DNA of 64,000 nt, taken from positions 4,926,267 through 4,990,266 of the forward strand of contig NZ_CP030287.1 in the NCBI RefSeq assembly GCF_003287935.1. Direction: 5' to 3'. The notes under the pieces were generated by a model. The model saw nothing but the letters and a program-made list of their open reading frames with translations, was not told the origin of the DNA and did not search any database. This DNA comes from Streptomyces sp. ICC1 (lineage in GTDB: Bacteria; Actinomycetota; Actinomycetes; Streptomycetales; Streptomycetaceae). Of the stretch, positions 15,843-24,194 are shown piece after piece (position 1 is the first letter of the stretch; every line of letters begins with the position of its first letter). A program made the translations under genes and the position numbers.

Positions 15843-17630
15843 CTGCCGACCGTCATCCTTACCGGCCTGCCGGTGCCCGGATCACCGCTCGCCGACGAGC
15901 TGCGCTCCCTCGGCTTCGACGTCCGCCCCGCCGCCACCCCGCGCGACACCGCCGCCGCCCTGGCCCTCGTACCCGCCGATCAGCGGGTGGCCGTCGTGGA
16001 CAGCGGGTTCGTCGGGCACACGCACGCGCTGCGGCTCGCGCTGACCGACCCGCGGTTCGACGCCTGCGCCGTGACCGGCGCCTTCGCCGTCCAGCCGGGC
16101 GCCCGTGCGGCCCTGGACCGGGCCGCCGCCCCGGCCGCGGCCGACGCGGGGACCGGCCCGTACCCCGACCGGCTGGCCGCCGCGGTCGAGGCCGCCGGCA
16201 CCGCCGTCCAGCGCCCCGAACTGGGCACGCTCGTCGCCACCGTCCCGGCGGGCGCCGCCGAGCGCGACGCGGCCGCCGCGAGGGTGGCCGCCGTCGACGA
16301 CGAGGCCGTCCGGCTGCGCACCGCCGTGAAGTCCCGGGACGGGTTCTTCACCACCTTCTTCATCAGCCCGTACTCGCGCTACATCGCCCGCTGGTGCGCG
16401 CGCCGCGGCCTGACCCCGAACCAGGTCACCACCGCCTCCCTGGTCACCGCGCTGATCGCGGCCGGCTGCGCCGCCACCGGCGACCGCTGGGGCTACGTCG
16501 CGGCCGGCGTACTGCTCCTCTTCTCCTTCGTCCTGGACTGCACGGACGGGCAGCTCGCCCGCTACTCGCTCCAGTACTCGACGATGGGCGCCTGGCTCGA
16601 CGCGACCTTCGACCGCGCCAAGGAGTACTCCTTCTACGCGGGCCTCGCGCTCGGTGCCGCCAGGAACGGGGACGACGTCTGGGCCCTGGCGCTCGGCGCC
16701 ATGATCCTGATGACCTGCCGCCACGTCGTGGACTTCTCCTTCAACGAGGCCAACCACGACGCGACCGCCAACACCAGCCCCACCGCCGCCCTCTCCGACA
16801 AGCTCGACAGCGTCGGCTGGACGGTCTGGGTCCGGCGGATGATCATCCTCCCGATCGGCGAGCGCTGGGCCATGATCGCGGCGCTGACCGCCGTGACCAC
16901 CCCCCGGATCGTCTTCTACGCGCTGCTCGTCGGCTGCGCCTTCGGCGCGCTCTACACCACCGCCGGCCGGGTCCTGCGCTCGCTGACCCGCAGGGCGAAG
17001 CGGACCGACCGGGCCGCCCAGGCCCTCGCGGACCTCGCGGACTCGGGCCCGATCGCCGAGCTCGCGGGCCGTGCGTTCGGCCGGCTGGCCCCCGGCGCCG
17101 GCATCGCCGCGGCCGTGATCGGCTCGGTGGCGCTGCTGTGGACGGCCTGGGCCCACGAGTTCGGCGCCCGCCAGGTGGTCGTCGCCGCCGTGTTCTACGC
17201 CGTGCTCGCCGGAGCGGCCGTCGCCCGGCCCCTCAAGGGCGCCCTCGACTGGCTCGTGCCGCCCGTCTTCCGGGCCGCCGAGTACACCACCGTGCTGATC
17301 CTCGCCGCCAAGGCGGACGTCCCCGGGGCCCTTCCCGCGGCATTCGGACTGGTCGCGGCGGTCGCCTACCATCACTACGACACGGTGTACCGCATCCGCG
17401 GTGGCACCGGCGCGCCCCCGCACTGGCTGGTGCGGACGACCGGCGGACACGAGGGCCGGGTGCTGCTGACCGCGGTGCTGGCCTCCGCCCTGGCCTCGCG
17501 CGCCGCAGACTTCCCCGTCGCGCTCACGGCCATGGCCGGGTTCGTGGCACTGGTGGTGCTCGTGGAGAGCATCCGCTTCTGGGTTTCCTCCGGGGCACCC
17601 GCCGTACATGACGAAGGAGAACCAGCATGA
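15843..17630 (+). CDS. CDP-alcohol phosphatidyltransferase with N-terminal unknown domain (DUF5941-like)
   Basis: This large integral membrane enzyme is the first gene of a seven-gene operon. Residues 1-160 form a soluble alpha/beta domain starting LPTVILTGLPVPGS, related by eye to degenerate nucleotidyltransferases. It is followed by the complete CDP-alcohol transferase signature DCTDGQLAR, 8 residues, then GAWLDATFD, keeping all four catalytic aspartates. Several hydrophobic segments follow to the end. The family couples a CDP-activated alcohol to a second alcohol. The first in-frame ATG/GTG/TTG is the GTG at 15873, but AAGGAG lies 9 bases before a CTG at 15843 that begins the conserved ILTG segment, so I use that. 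The stop overlaps the next gene (ATGA). Confidence 0.85.
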   Translation: MPTVILTGLPVPGSPLADELRSLGFDVRPAATPRDTAAALALVPADQRVAVVDSGFVGHTHALRLALTDPRFDACAVTGAFAVQPGARAALDRAAAPAAADAGTGPYPDRLAAAVEAAGTAVQRPELGTLVATVPAGAAERDAAAARVAAVDDEAVRLRTAVKSRDGFFTTFFISPYSRYIARWCARRGLTPNQVTTASLVTALIAAGCAATGDRWGYVAAGVLLLFSFVLDCTDGQLARYSLQYSTMGAWLDATFDRAKEYSFYAGLALGAARNGDDVWALALGAMILMTCRHVVDFSFNEANHDATANTSPTAALSDKLDSVGWTVWVRRMIILPIGERWAMIAALTAVTTPRIVFYALLVGCAFGALYTTAGRVLRSLTRRAKRTDRAAQALADLADSGPIAELAGRAFGRLAPGAGIAAAVIGSVALLWTAWAHEFGARQVVVAAVFYAVLAGAAVARPLKGALDWLVPPVFRAAEYTTVLILAAKADVPGALPAAFGLVAAVAYHHYDTVYRIRGGTGAPPHWLVRTTGGHEGRVLLTAVLASALASRAADFPVALTAMAGFVALVVLVESIRFWVSSGAPAVHDEGEPA

Positions 17631-18379
17631 TCGGCCTCGTCCTCGCTGCCGGTGCCGGACGCCGCCTGCGTCCCTACACCGACACCCTGCCCAAGGCCCT
17701 CGTGCCCGTCGGCCCCGAAGGCGACGAGGAGAGCATCACGGTCCTCGACCTGACGCTCGGCAACTTCGCCGAGGTCGGCCTCACCGAGGTCGCCGTCGTC
17801 GTCGGCTACCGCAAGGAAGCCGTGTACGAGCGCCGGGAGGCCCTGGAGGCCAAGTACGGCGTCAAGATCACGCTGATCGACAACGACAAGGCCGAGGAGT
17901 GGAACAACGCCTACTCCCTGTGGTGCGCGCGTGAGGTCCTGAAGCAGGGCGTGATCCTCGCCAACGGCGACACCGTCCACCCGGTCTCCGTCGAGAAGAC
18001 CCTGCTCGCCGCCCGCGGCGAGGGCCGGAAGATCATCCTCGCCCTCGACACGGTCAAGCACCTGGCCGACGAGGAGATGAAGGTCATCACCGACGGTGAG
18101 AAGGGCGTCCGGCGGATCACCAAGCTGATGGACCCGGCCACCGCGACCGGCGAGTACATCGGCGTCACCCTCATCGAGCCGGAGGCCGCCGAGGAGCTGG
18201 CCGAGGCCCTGAAGACCACCTTCGAGCGCGACCCCGACCTCTACTACGAGGACGGCTACCAGCAGCTCGTCAACGACGGCTTCACGATCGACGTGGCCCC
18301 CATCGGCGACGTCAAGTGGGTCGAGATCGACAACCACGACGACCTCGCCAAGGGCCGGACGATCGCATGCCAGTACTGA
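17627..18379 (+). CDS. NTP-transferase family cytidylyltransferase (phosphocholine/polyol-phosphate type)
   Basis: This 250-residue soluble nucleotidyltransferase opens with the NTP-binding loop LVLAAGAGRRLRPYTDTLPKALVPV. A metal/substrate site follows in EWNNAYSLWCA and ILANGDTVHP. It is most like LicC-type CTP:phosphocholine and CTP:inositol- or glycerol-phosphate cytidylyltransferases. In this setting it would activate a phosphorylated polyol as a CDP derivative for the transferases on either side. The start overlaps the previous stop by 4 bases and its end overlaps the dehydrogenase gene by 13 bases. The exact alcohol cannot be told from sequence. Confidence 0.85.
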   Translation: MIGLVLAAGAGRRLRPYTDTLPKALVPVGPEGDEESITVLDLTLGNFAEVGLTEVAVVVGYRKEAVYERREALEAKYGVKITLIDNDKAEEWNNAYSLWCAREVLKQGVILANGDTVHPVSVEKTLLAARGEGRKIILALDTVKHLADEEMKVITDGEKGVRRITKLMDPATATGEYIGVTLIEPEAAEELAEALKTTFERDPDLYYEDGYQQLVNDGFTIDVAPIGDVKWVEIDNHDDLAKGRTIACQY

Positions 18380-19428
18380 CGAGGCTCATCCCCTCGCCCG
18401 TCGTCGTCGACATCAGCCGCGGCGCGATGGACGACCTGGCCGGCCTCCTCGCCGACCAGCGCGTCTCCACGTCCGGCAAGCTCGCGATCGCGATCAGCGG
18501 CGGCTCCGGCGCGGTGCTGCGCGCCAAGCTGGAGCCCGTGCTGCCGCACGCCGACTGGTACCCCGTCGTCGACGGGACCATCGACTCCGCGGTCAAGCTC
18601 GCCGACGACATAAAGGGTCGCCGCTACGACGCCGTCGTGGGCCTGGGCGGCGGCAAGATCATCGACGTGGCGAAGTACGCCGCGGCGCGGGTCGGCCTGC
18701 CCATGGTGGCCGTCGCCACGAACCTCTCCCACGACGGCATCTGCTCGCCGGTGTCCATCCTGGACAACGACAACGGCAGGGGCTCCTACGGAGTCCCCAT
18801 GCCGATCGCGATGGTCGTGGACCTCGACGTCATCAAGGAGGCCCCGGCGCGGTTCGTCCGAGCCGGCATCGGCGACGCGATCTCCAACATCTCGGCCATC
18901 GCCGACTGGGAGCTCTCGCACCGCCTCAACGGCGAGCCCGTCGACGGCCTGGCCGCCGCCATGGCCCGTACCGCCGGTGAGTCCGTGCTGCGCCACCCCG
19001 GCGGCGTCGGCGACGACGAGTTCCTCACCGTGCTCTCCGAAGCGCTCGTCCTCTCCGGCATCGCCATGTCGATCAGCGGGGACACCCGCCCCTCGTCCGG
19101 CGCCTGCCACGAGATCAGCCACGCCTTCGACCTGCTCTACCCCGGGCGCTCCGCGCTCCACGGCGAGCAGGTCGGCCTCGGCGCCGCCTTCGCCATGCAC
19201 CTGCGCGGCGCCGCCGAGAAGTCCGGGCTCTTCGTCCAGGTGCTGCGCGGCCACGGCCTGCCCGTCCTCCCCGAGGAGATCGGCTTCAGCGTCGACGAGT
19301 TCGTCGCGGCCGTCGAGTACGCCCCCCAGACCCGTCCGGGACGCTTCACGATCCTGGAGCACCTCAACTTGTCCGCAGCCGAGATCAGGGACGCTTACGC
19401 CGACTATGCCAAGACCATCCGTAGCTGA
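18367..19428 (+). CDS. Glycerol-1-phosphate dehydrogenase-like (EgsA/AraM family) protein
   Basis: This 353-residue iron/zinc-dehydrogenase-fold protein is of the sn-glycerol-1-phosphate dehydrogenase family. The NAD loop GLGGGKIIDVAKYAA is at about 92-106 and VATNLSHDGICSP at 116-128. Likely metal ligands are in GIGDAISN (Asp near 170), GACHEISHAFD (His near 248) and ALHGEQVG (His near 265). In archaea this enzyme sets the stereochemistry of lipids, and in Bacillus AraM makes G1P for heptaprenylglyceryl phosphate. Here it probably supplies the phosphorylated polyol that the adjacent nucleotidyltransferase activates. It overlaps both neighbours (13 and 23 bases). Confidence 0.85.
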   Translation: MPVLTRLIPSPVVVDISRGAMDDLAGLLADQRVSTSGKLAIAISGGSGAVLRAKLEPVLPHADWYPVVDGTIDSAVKLADDIKGRRYDAVVGLGGGKIIDVAKYAAARVGLPMVAVATNLSHDGICSPVSILDNDNGRGSYGVPMPIAMVVDLDVIKEAPARFVRAGIGDAISNISAIADWELSHRLNGEPVDGLAAAMARTAGESVLRHPGGVGDDEFLTVLSEALVLSGIAMSISGDTRPSSGACHEISHAFDLLYPGRSALHGEQVGLGAAFAMHLRGAAEKSGLFVQVLRGHGLPVLPEEIGFSVDEFVAAVEYAPQTRPGRFTILEHLNLSAAEIRDAYADYAKTIRS

Positions 19429-20185
19429 ACTCCGGCCCGTCGTTCACCCGGCGGGCGTCAAGGACCGGGTCAGCGGCGAGCACTGGGGCGGGCGCCTCTA
19501 CATGCGCGAGATCTCCCTGCGCATCACCCGCCTCCTGGTCACCACCAAGGTCACGCCCAACCAGCTGACCTACGTGATGACCATCGCCGGCGTGCTCGCG
19601 GCCCCGGCCCTGCTGGTGCCGGGCGTCTGGGGCGCCGTCCTCGGCGTGGTCGCGGTCCAGATGTACCTGCTGCTCGACTGCGTCGACGGCGAGGTCGCCC
19701 GCTGGAAGAAGCAGTTCTCGCTGTCCGGGGTCTACCTGGACCGGGTCGGCGCCTACCTGTGCGACGCGGCGGTGCTGGTCGGCTTCGGCCTGCGCGCCTC
19801 GGACCTGTGGGGCAGCGGGCGCATCGACTGGCTGTGGGCCTTCCTGGGCACCCTCGCGGCGCTCGGCGCGATCCTGATCAAGGCCGAGACTGACCTGGTC
19901 GGCGTCGCCCGCCACCAGGCCGGAAAGCCCGTGGTCCAGGACGCGGCGGCCACGCCGCGCTCGTCCGGCATGGCGCTCGCCCGCCGGGCCGCGGCCGCGC
20001 TCAAGTTCCACCGCCTGGTCCTCGGCATCGAGGCCTCCCTGCTCATCCTGGTGCTGGCCGTCGTGGACCAGATCCGCGGCGACCTGTACTTCACCCGCCT
20101 CGGCGTCGCGGTCCTGGCCGGCATCGCGCTGCTGCAGACCGTGCTGCACCTGGTGTCGGTCCTCGCCTCCAGCAGGCTCAAGTGA
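19406..20185 (+). CDS. Second CDP-alcohol phosphatidyltransferase, last catalytic Asp replaced
   Basis: This 259-residue membrane protein has the CDP-alcohol transferase fold. Its motif reads DCVDGEVAR, 8 residues, GVYLDRVGA. The first three aspartates are kept, but the fourth, thought to be the catalytic base, is Ala. A further Asp lies four residues on (LCD). Either the enzyme belongs to a subfamily using another base, or it is a binding partner of the complete homologue at the start of the operon. Five or six hydrophobic segments are seen. The ATG at 19406 overlaps the dehydrogenase gene by 23 bases, and its stop overlaps the glycosyltransferase start by 4. Confidence 0.83.
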   Translation: MPRPSVAELRPVVHPAGVKDRVSGEHWGGRLYMREISLRITRLLVTTKVTPNQLTYVMTIAGVLAAPALLVPGVWGAVLGVVAVQMYLLLDCVDGEVARWKKQFSLSGVYLDRVGAYLCDAAVLVGFGLRASDLWGSGRIDWLWAFLGTLAALGAILIKAETDLVGVARHQAGKPVVQDAAATPRSSGMALARRAAAALKFHRLVLGIEASLLILVLAVVDQIRGDLYFTRLGVAVLAGIALLQTVLHLVSVLASSRLK

Positions 20186-21075
20186 CGGCCCCGATGCGGC
20201 TGGGCGCCGTCATCATCACGATGGGCAACCGCCCCGACGAGCTCAAGGCGCTCCTGGACTCGGTGGCCCAGCAGGACGGCGCCCCCGTCGAGACGGTCGT
20301 CGTCGGCCAGGGCGTGCGCCTGACCGGGCTTCCCGAGGACGTGCGCACCGTCGAGCTGCCCGAGAACCTCGGCATCCCGGGCGGCCGCAACGTCGGCATC
20401 GAGGCCTTCCGCTCCGGCGACGGCGCGGGCTTCGAGGTGGACGGCCTGCTCTTCCTCGACGACGACGGGCTGCTGGAGCGCACCGACACCGCCGAGCTGT
20501 GCCGACAGGCCTTCTCCGAGGACCCGGAGCTCGGCATCGTCAGCTTCCGGATCGCCGATCCCGAGACCGGCGAGACCCAGCGCCGCCACGTGCCCCGGCT
20601 GCGTGCCTCCGACCCGATGCGCTCCTCGCGCGTGACCACCTTCCTGGGCGGCGCCAACGCCGTCCGTACGAAGGTGTTCGAGCAGGTCGGAGACCTGCCG
20701 GGGGAGTTCTTCTACGCCCACGAGGAGACGGATCTGGCCTGGCGGGCGCTCGACGCGGGGTGGCTGATCGACTACCGCGCGGACATGGTGCTGCTGCACC
20801 CCACCACGGCCCCCTCCCGGCACGCGGTCTACCACCGTATGGTGGCTCGAAACCGGGTGTGGCTCGCCCGCCGCAACCTGCCCGCCCCGTTGGTCCCGGT
20901 CTACGTGGGCGTCTGGCTCCTGCTGACGCTCCTGCGCAGGCCCTCCCCGCCGGCGCTCAAGGCCTGGTTCGCCGGGTTCAAGGAGGGATGGACCACCTCC
21001 TGCGGTCCCCGGCGCCCCATGAAATGGCGCACGGTCTGGCGGCTGACCCGGCTGGGTCGACCGCCTGTCATCTGA
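20182..21075 (+). CDS. Family 2 glycosyltransferase
   Basis: This 297-residue GT-A fold glycosyltransferase has LGAVIITMGNRPDELKALLDSV at the start, the family signature ENLGIPGGRNVGIEA and the donor-binding acidic motif LLFLDDDG near residue 92. The acceptor segment FFYAHEETDLAWRALDAGW follows. One hydrophobic helix near the C-terminus (VPVYVGVWLLLTLL) suggests membrane association. It is rhamnosyl- or galactofuranosyl-transferase-like, and the sugar is not predictable. The GTG start overlaps the previous stop. It would decorate or extend the polymer made by the operon before export. Confidence 0.88.
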   Translation: MTAPMRLGAVIITMGNRPDELKALLDSVAQQDGAPVETVVVGQGVRLTGLPEDVRTVELPENLGIPGGRNVGIEAFRSGDGAGFEVDGLLFLDDDGLLERTDTAELCRQAFSEDPELGIVSFRIADPETGETQRRHVPRLRASDPMRSSRVTTFLGGANAVRTKVFEQVGDLPGEFFYAHEETDLAWRALDAGWLIDYRADMVLLHPTTAPSRHAVYHRMVARNRVWLARRNLPAPLVPVYVGVWLLLTLLRRPSPPALKAWFAGFKEGWTTSCGPRRPMKWRTVWRLTRLGRPPVI

Positions 21076-21171
21076 CACGCTCGCGTCTGAGAACATGGCG
21101 CGATCACGATCCGAGTGCCTCAGGACCGATGCCACCTTCTGCCGCATCATGAAGACGGAAAGTTTCATCTT

Positions 21172-22101
21172 GTGAGTGACACAACCCAGGACGGCGCCCT
21201 CGCCACGAGCAAGCCGCCGTCCGAAGACGCGGGCCTGAGCCCCGCGGAGCTGGCCGGGAAGTACGGGCTGTCCGTCAGCGGCGCCCGGCCGGGTCTGGCC
21301 GAATACGTGCGGCAGCTGTGGGACCGCCGCCACTTCATCGTGGCGTTCTCCCGGGCCAAGCTGATGGCCCAGTACAGCCAGGCGAAGCTCGGCCAGATCT
21401 GGCAGGTGGCGACCCCACTGCTGAACGCCCTGGTCTATTACTTGATCTTCGGTCTGATCCTGGACGCCGGCAAGGGCATCGAGAAGGAGGACTACATCCC
21501 CTTCTTGGTGATCGGGGTCTTCGTCTTCACCTTCACGCAGAGCTCGCTGATGGCCGGCGTCAGAGCGATCCCGGGCAACATCGGCCTGGTCCGCGCCCTG
21601 CACTTCCCGCGCGCCTCGCTGCCGATCTCGTTCTCGCTGCAGCAGCTCCAGCAGCTGATGTTCTCGATGATCGTCGTGTTCGTCGTCGCGGTCGGCTTCG
21701 GCAACTACCCCCAGCTGTCCTGGCTGCTGGTCATCCCGGCGCTGGTGCTCCAGTTCGCCTTCAACACCGGCCTCGCGCTGATCTTCGGCCGGATGGGCTC
21801 CAAGACCCCCGACCTCGCGCAGCTCATGCCGTTCGTCACGCGCACGTGGATGTACGCCTCCGGCGTCATGTTCTCGATCAGCGAGATGCTCAAGGGCAAG
21901 CCCGCGTGGATCGCGGACGTGCTCCAGTGGAACCCGGCCGCGATCTACATGGACCTGGTCCGCTTCGCGCTGATCGACGGGTACGGCCGCGAGAACCTGC
22001 CGCCGCACGTCTGGGCCTTCGCCATCGGCTGGGCCGTCCTGATCGGCCTCGGCGGTTTCGTGTACTTCTGGAAGGCTGAGGAGCGTTACGGCCGTGGCTG
22101 A
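21172..22101 (+). CDS. ABC-2 type polysaccharide/teichoic acid export permease (TagG/Wzm-like)
   Basis: This 309-residue permease has six hydrophobic segments and the family segments LMAQYSQAKLGQIWQVATPLLNALVYY and PRASLPISFSLQQLQQLMFS. It pairs with the next gene to export a lipid-linked glycan or teichoic-acid-like polymer across the membrane. I start it at the GTG at 21172, which begins a polar N-terminus ahead of the conserved region. It lies 96 bases after the glycosyltransferase. Its end overlaps the ATPase gene by 8 bases, so the pair is coupled. Confidence 0.9.
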   Translation: MSDTTQDGALATSKPPSEDAGLSPAELAGKYGLSVSGARPGLAEYVRQLWDRRHFIVAFSRAKLMAQYSQAKLGQIWQVATPLLNALVYYLIFGLILDAGKGIEKEDYIPFLVIGVFVFTFTQSSLMAGVRAIPGNIGLVRALHFPRASLPISFSLQQLQQLMFSMIVVFVVAVGFGNYPQLSWLLVIPALVLQFAFNTGLALIFGRMGSKTPDLAQLMPFVTRTWMYASGVMFSISEMLKGKPAWIADVLQWNPAAIYMDLVRFALIDGYGRENLPPHVWAFAIGWAVLIGLGGFVYFWKAEERYGRG

Positions 22102-22873
22102 GAACAACCGGGGGCACGTCCCCACCGTCATCGCCGACGACGTGCACATCGTCTACCGGGTCAACACCGGCAGCTCCGGCAGGGGCAGTGCCACCGCGGC
22201 GCTGAGCAAGATAGTCCGCCGGGGCAAGGGCGACGCGCCGGGCGTGCGCCGGGTCCACGCCGTGCGCGGGGTCTCCTTCACGGCGTACCGCGGCGAGGCC
22301 ATCGGCGTCATCGGATCCAACGGCTCCGGCAAGTCGACGCTGCTGCGCGCCATCGCGGGCCTGCTGCCCTGCGAGGCGGGCAAGGTCTACACGGACGGCC
22401 AGCCCTCGCTGCTGGGTGTCAACGCGGCGCTGATGAACGACCTCACCGGTGAGCGCAACGTGGTCCTCGGCGGTCTCGCGATGGGCATGACCCGCGAGCA
22501 GATCAAGGAGCGCTACGCGGGCATCGTCGATTTCTCGGGCATCAACGAGAAGGGGGACTTCATCTCCCTGCCGATGCGCACGTACTCCTCCGGCATGGCC
22601 GCGCGACTGCGCTTCTCCATCGCCGCGGCCAAGGACCACGACGTGCTGATGATTGACGAGGCGCTGGCCACCGGTGACCGGAAGTTCCAGGTGCGTTCCG
22701 AGGAGCGCATCCGCGAACTGCGCAAGAGCGCGGGCACGGTGTTCCTGGTGAGCCACAACAACAAGTCCATCCGCGACACCTGTGACCGGGTGCTGTGGCT
22801 GGAACGGGGAGAACTCCTGATGGACGGCCCCACGGAGGAAGTCGTCTCGGCATACGAGAAGGCGACCAGCTGA
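22094..22873 (+). CDS. ABC exporter ATP-binding subunit (TagH/Wzt-like)
   Basis: This 259-residue ATPase powers the permease encoded before it. Walker A is GSNGSGKS at residues 74-81, the signature is YSSGMAARLRF, and Walker B is HDVLMIDEALATGD. The H-loop is LVSHN. The long insert ahead of Walker A (residues 24-58) and the LTGERNVVLGGLAMGM segment are typical of TagH/Wzt-type polysaccharide exporters. No C-terminal substrate-binding domain is present, so recognition probably rests on the lipid anchor. A terminator hairpin follows and closes the operon. Confidence 0.93.
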   Translation: MAENNRGHVPTVIADDVHIVYRVNTGSSGRGSATAALSKIVRRGKGDAPGVRRVHAVRGVSFTAYRGEAIGVIGSNGSGKSTLLRAIAGLLPCEAGKVYTDGQPSLLGVNAALMNDLTGERNVVLGGLAMGMTREQIKERYAGIVDFSGINEKGDFISLPMRTYSSGMAARLRFSIAAAKDHDVLMIDEALATGDRKFQVRSEERIRELRKSAGTVFLVSHNNKSIRDTCDRVLWLERGELLMDGPTEEVVSAYEKATS

Positions 22874-22885
22874 CGGGACCACGGA

Positions 22886-22916
22886 CGGCCCCCGCCGCAC
22901 CAAGCGGCGGGGGCCG
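22886..22916 (+). terminator. Hairpin terminator closing the exporter operon
   Basis: CGGCCCCCGCCGC and its complement pair over 13 bases around the loop ACCAA, 13 bases after the stop. Confidence 0.8.
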
Positions 22917-23213
22917 CCGCATGCCCGAGGCGCTGTGAAAAGCCATTTGCGCGGGCGACATTCGGTAGTGGACCGAATACCCGTCGAGCCTCCGCGCCGT
23001 TGTACAGCGTAAGCTGGGCCAGTCCTCAATCGCGGGCAAGAGGGACGATTCCCTACAGGTGAATAGCCTGGGGCGCTCCGGGAAATGCCCGGCGGCGTGT
23101 CCGAAATGGGATGTATTGGGTTCGCAGTGTAGAACGGGAGATGTGACGGCAATGGCTACGGGAATTCTCCGGCCCCCAGGCACGACGGCCGTTCCCGCCA
23201 CGGGCGGCGGGCG
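22917..23213 (+). promoter_or_regulatory. Upstream region of the hopanoid operon
   Basis: This gap carries a perfect inverted repeat ATTCGGT-AGTGG-ACCGAAT at 22960-22978, which could be an operator. Base composition drops around 22930-23110, as expected for promoters. A short upstream ORF lies at 23152. No clear consensus -35/-10 pair was seen. Confidence 0.45.
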
Positions 23214-23217
23214 GTGA
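23152..23217 (+). CDS. Possible 21-aa leader ORF coupled to hpnC
   Basis: An ATG at 23152 opens a short frame starting MATGILRPPG whose TGA overlaps the GTG start of hpnC (GTGA), the same arrangement as between the operon's later genes. GGGAG lies about 11 bases upstream, rather far. It may be a coupling leader or an alternative upstream translation start region. There is no homology evidence. Confidence 0.3.
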   Translation: MATGILRPPGTTAVPATGGGR

Positions 23218-24194
23218 CCCCGGGGCACGGCATCAGCCCCCGGCCGCACACGGTCCCCGGCACCACCGGCACCTCCGGCGTTCACGGCACCTCCGAGGCC
23301 CTTTCCGCCGCCACCGGTGCGACCCTCGACAAGGCCCGCACCGAGAACTTCCCCGTCGCCCCCGCCTTCCTGCCCCGCGCCTGGCGCGAGGGCCTGATGG
23401 CGGTCTACGGGTATGCCCGCCTGGTCGACGACATCGGCGACGGAGACCTCGCCCCGGGCGGCCGCGACGCCGTCCTCCTCGGCCTCGACCCCGCCGCCGC
23501 GGACGACCGGCCCGCCATGCTCGACGCCTTCGAGGCCGACCTGCACCGGGTCTTCGGGACCGGCGGCCCGCCCCGCCACCCCCTCATGCTGGCCCTGCAG
23601 CCCGTCGTACGCGATCACGGGCTCACCCCCGAGCCGTTCCTCGGGCTCATCGAGGCCAACCGCCAGGACCAGCGGGTCGCGCGCTACGAGACGTACGGCG
23701 ACCTCGTCGCCTACTGCGAGCTCTCCGCCAACCCGGTGGGCCGCCTCGTGCTCCAGCTCACCGGCACCGCCACCCCCGAGCGGATCCGCCGCTCCGACGC
23801 CGTCTGCACCGCCCTGCAGATCGCCGAACACCTCCAGGACGTCGCCGAGGACCTCGGCCGCGACCGGATCTACCTCCCGGGCGAGGACATGCGCCGCTTC
23901 CACGTGGCCGAGGCCGACCTGAAGGCCCCGTCCGCCGGCGCCTCCGTACGCTCGCTGATCGCCTTCGAAACCGAACGGGCGCGGGACCTCCTGAACGAGG
24001 GCACACCGCTCGTGGGCAGCGTCGACGGAAGGCTCCGACTGCTGCTCGCGGGCTTCGTGGGAGGGGGCAGGGCCGCCCTGCGAGCCGTCACCGCCGCCGG
24101 CTTCGACGTCCTGCCCGGTCCGCCCAAGCCCACCAAGAGCGGCCTGCTCCGCGAGGTGGCCGCCGTCCTGCGCACAGCGCCGAGAAAGGGGTGA
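23214..24194 (+). CDS. hpnC: Squalene synthase HpnC (hydroxysqualene synthase step)
   Basis: This is a trans-prenyltransferase of the squalene/phytoene synthase family. In the HpnC-D-E route it converts presqualene diphosphate to hydroxysqualene. The 326-residue product has a disordered N-terminus (1-40), ARTENFPVAPAFLPRAWR, the first aspartate motif ARLVDDIGDGD, and the second motif HLQDVAEDLGRDRIYLP. All expected acidic residues are present. The GTG start overlaps a short upstream ORF, and the stop overlaps hpnD by 4 bases. Confidence 0.92.
   Translation: MTPGHGISPRPHTVPGTTGTSGVHGTSEALSAATGATLDKARTENFPVAPAFLPRAWREGLMAVYGYARLVDDIGDGDLAPGGRDAVLLGLDPAAADDRPAMLDAFEADLHRVFGTGGPPRHPLMLALQPVVRDHGLTPEPFLGLIEANRQDQRVARYETYGDLVAYCELSANPVGRLVLQLTGTATPERIRRSDAVCTALQIAEHLQDVAEDLGRDRIYLPGEDMRRFHVAEADLKAPSAGASVRSLIAFETERARDLLNEGTPLVGSVDGRLRLLLAGFVGGGRAALRAVTAAGFDVLPGPPKPTKSGLLREVAAVLRTAPRKG

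Noticed and set aside
13904..17611. 1235-codon plus-strand frame opposite idi and the methyltransferase fusion
   Set aside because: The translation is composed of low-complexity Arg/Gly/Ala sequence, and all recognisable homology is on the minus strand or in another frame.
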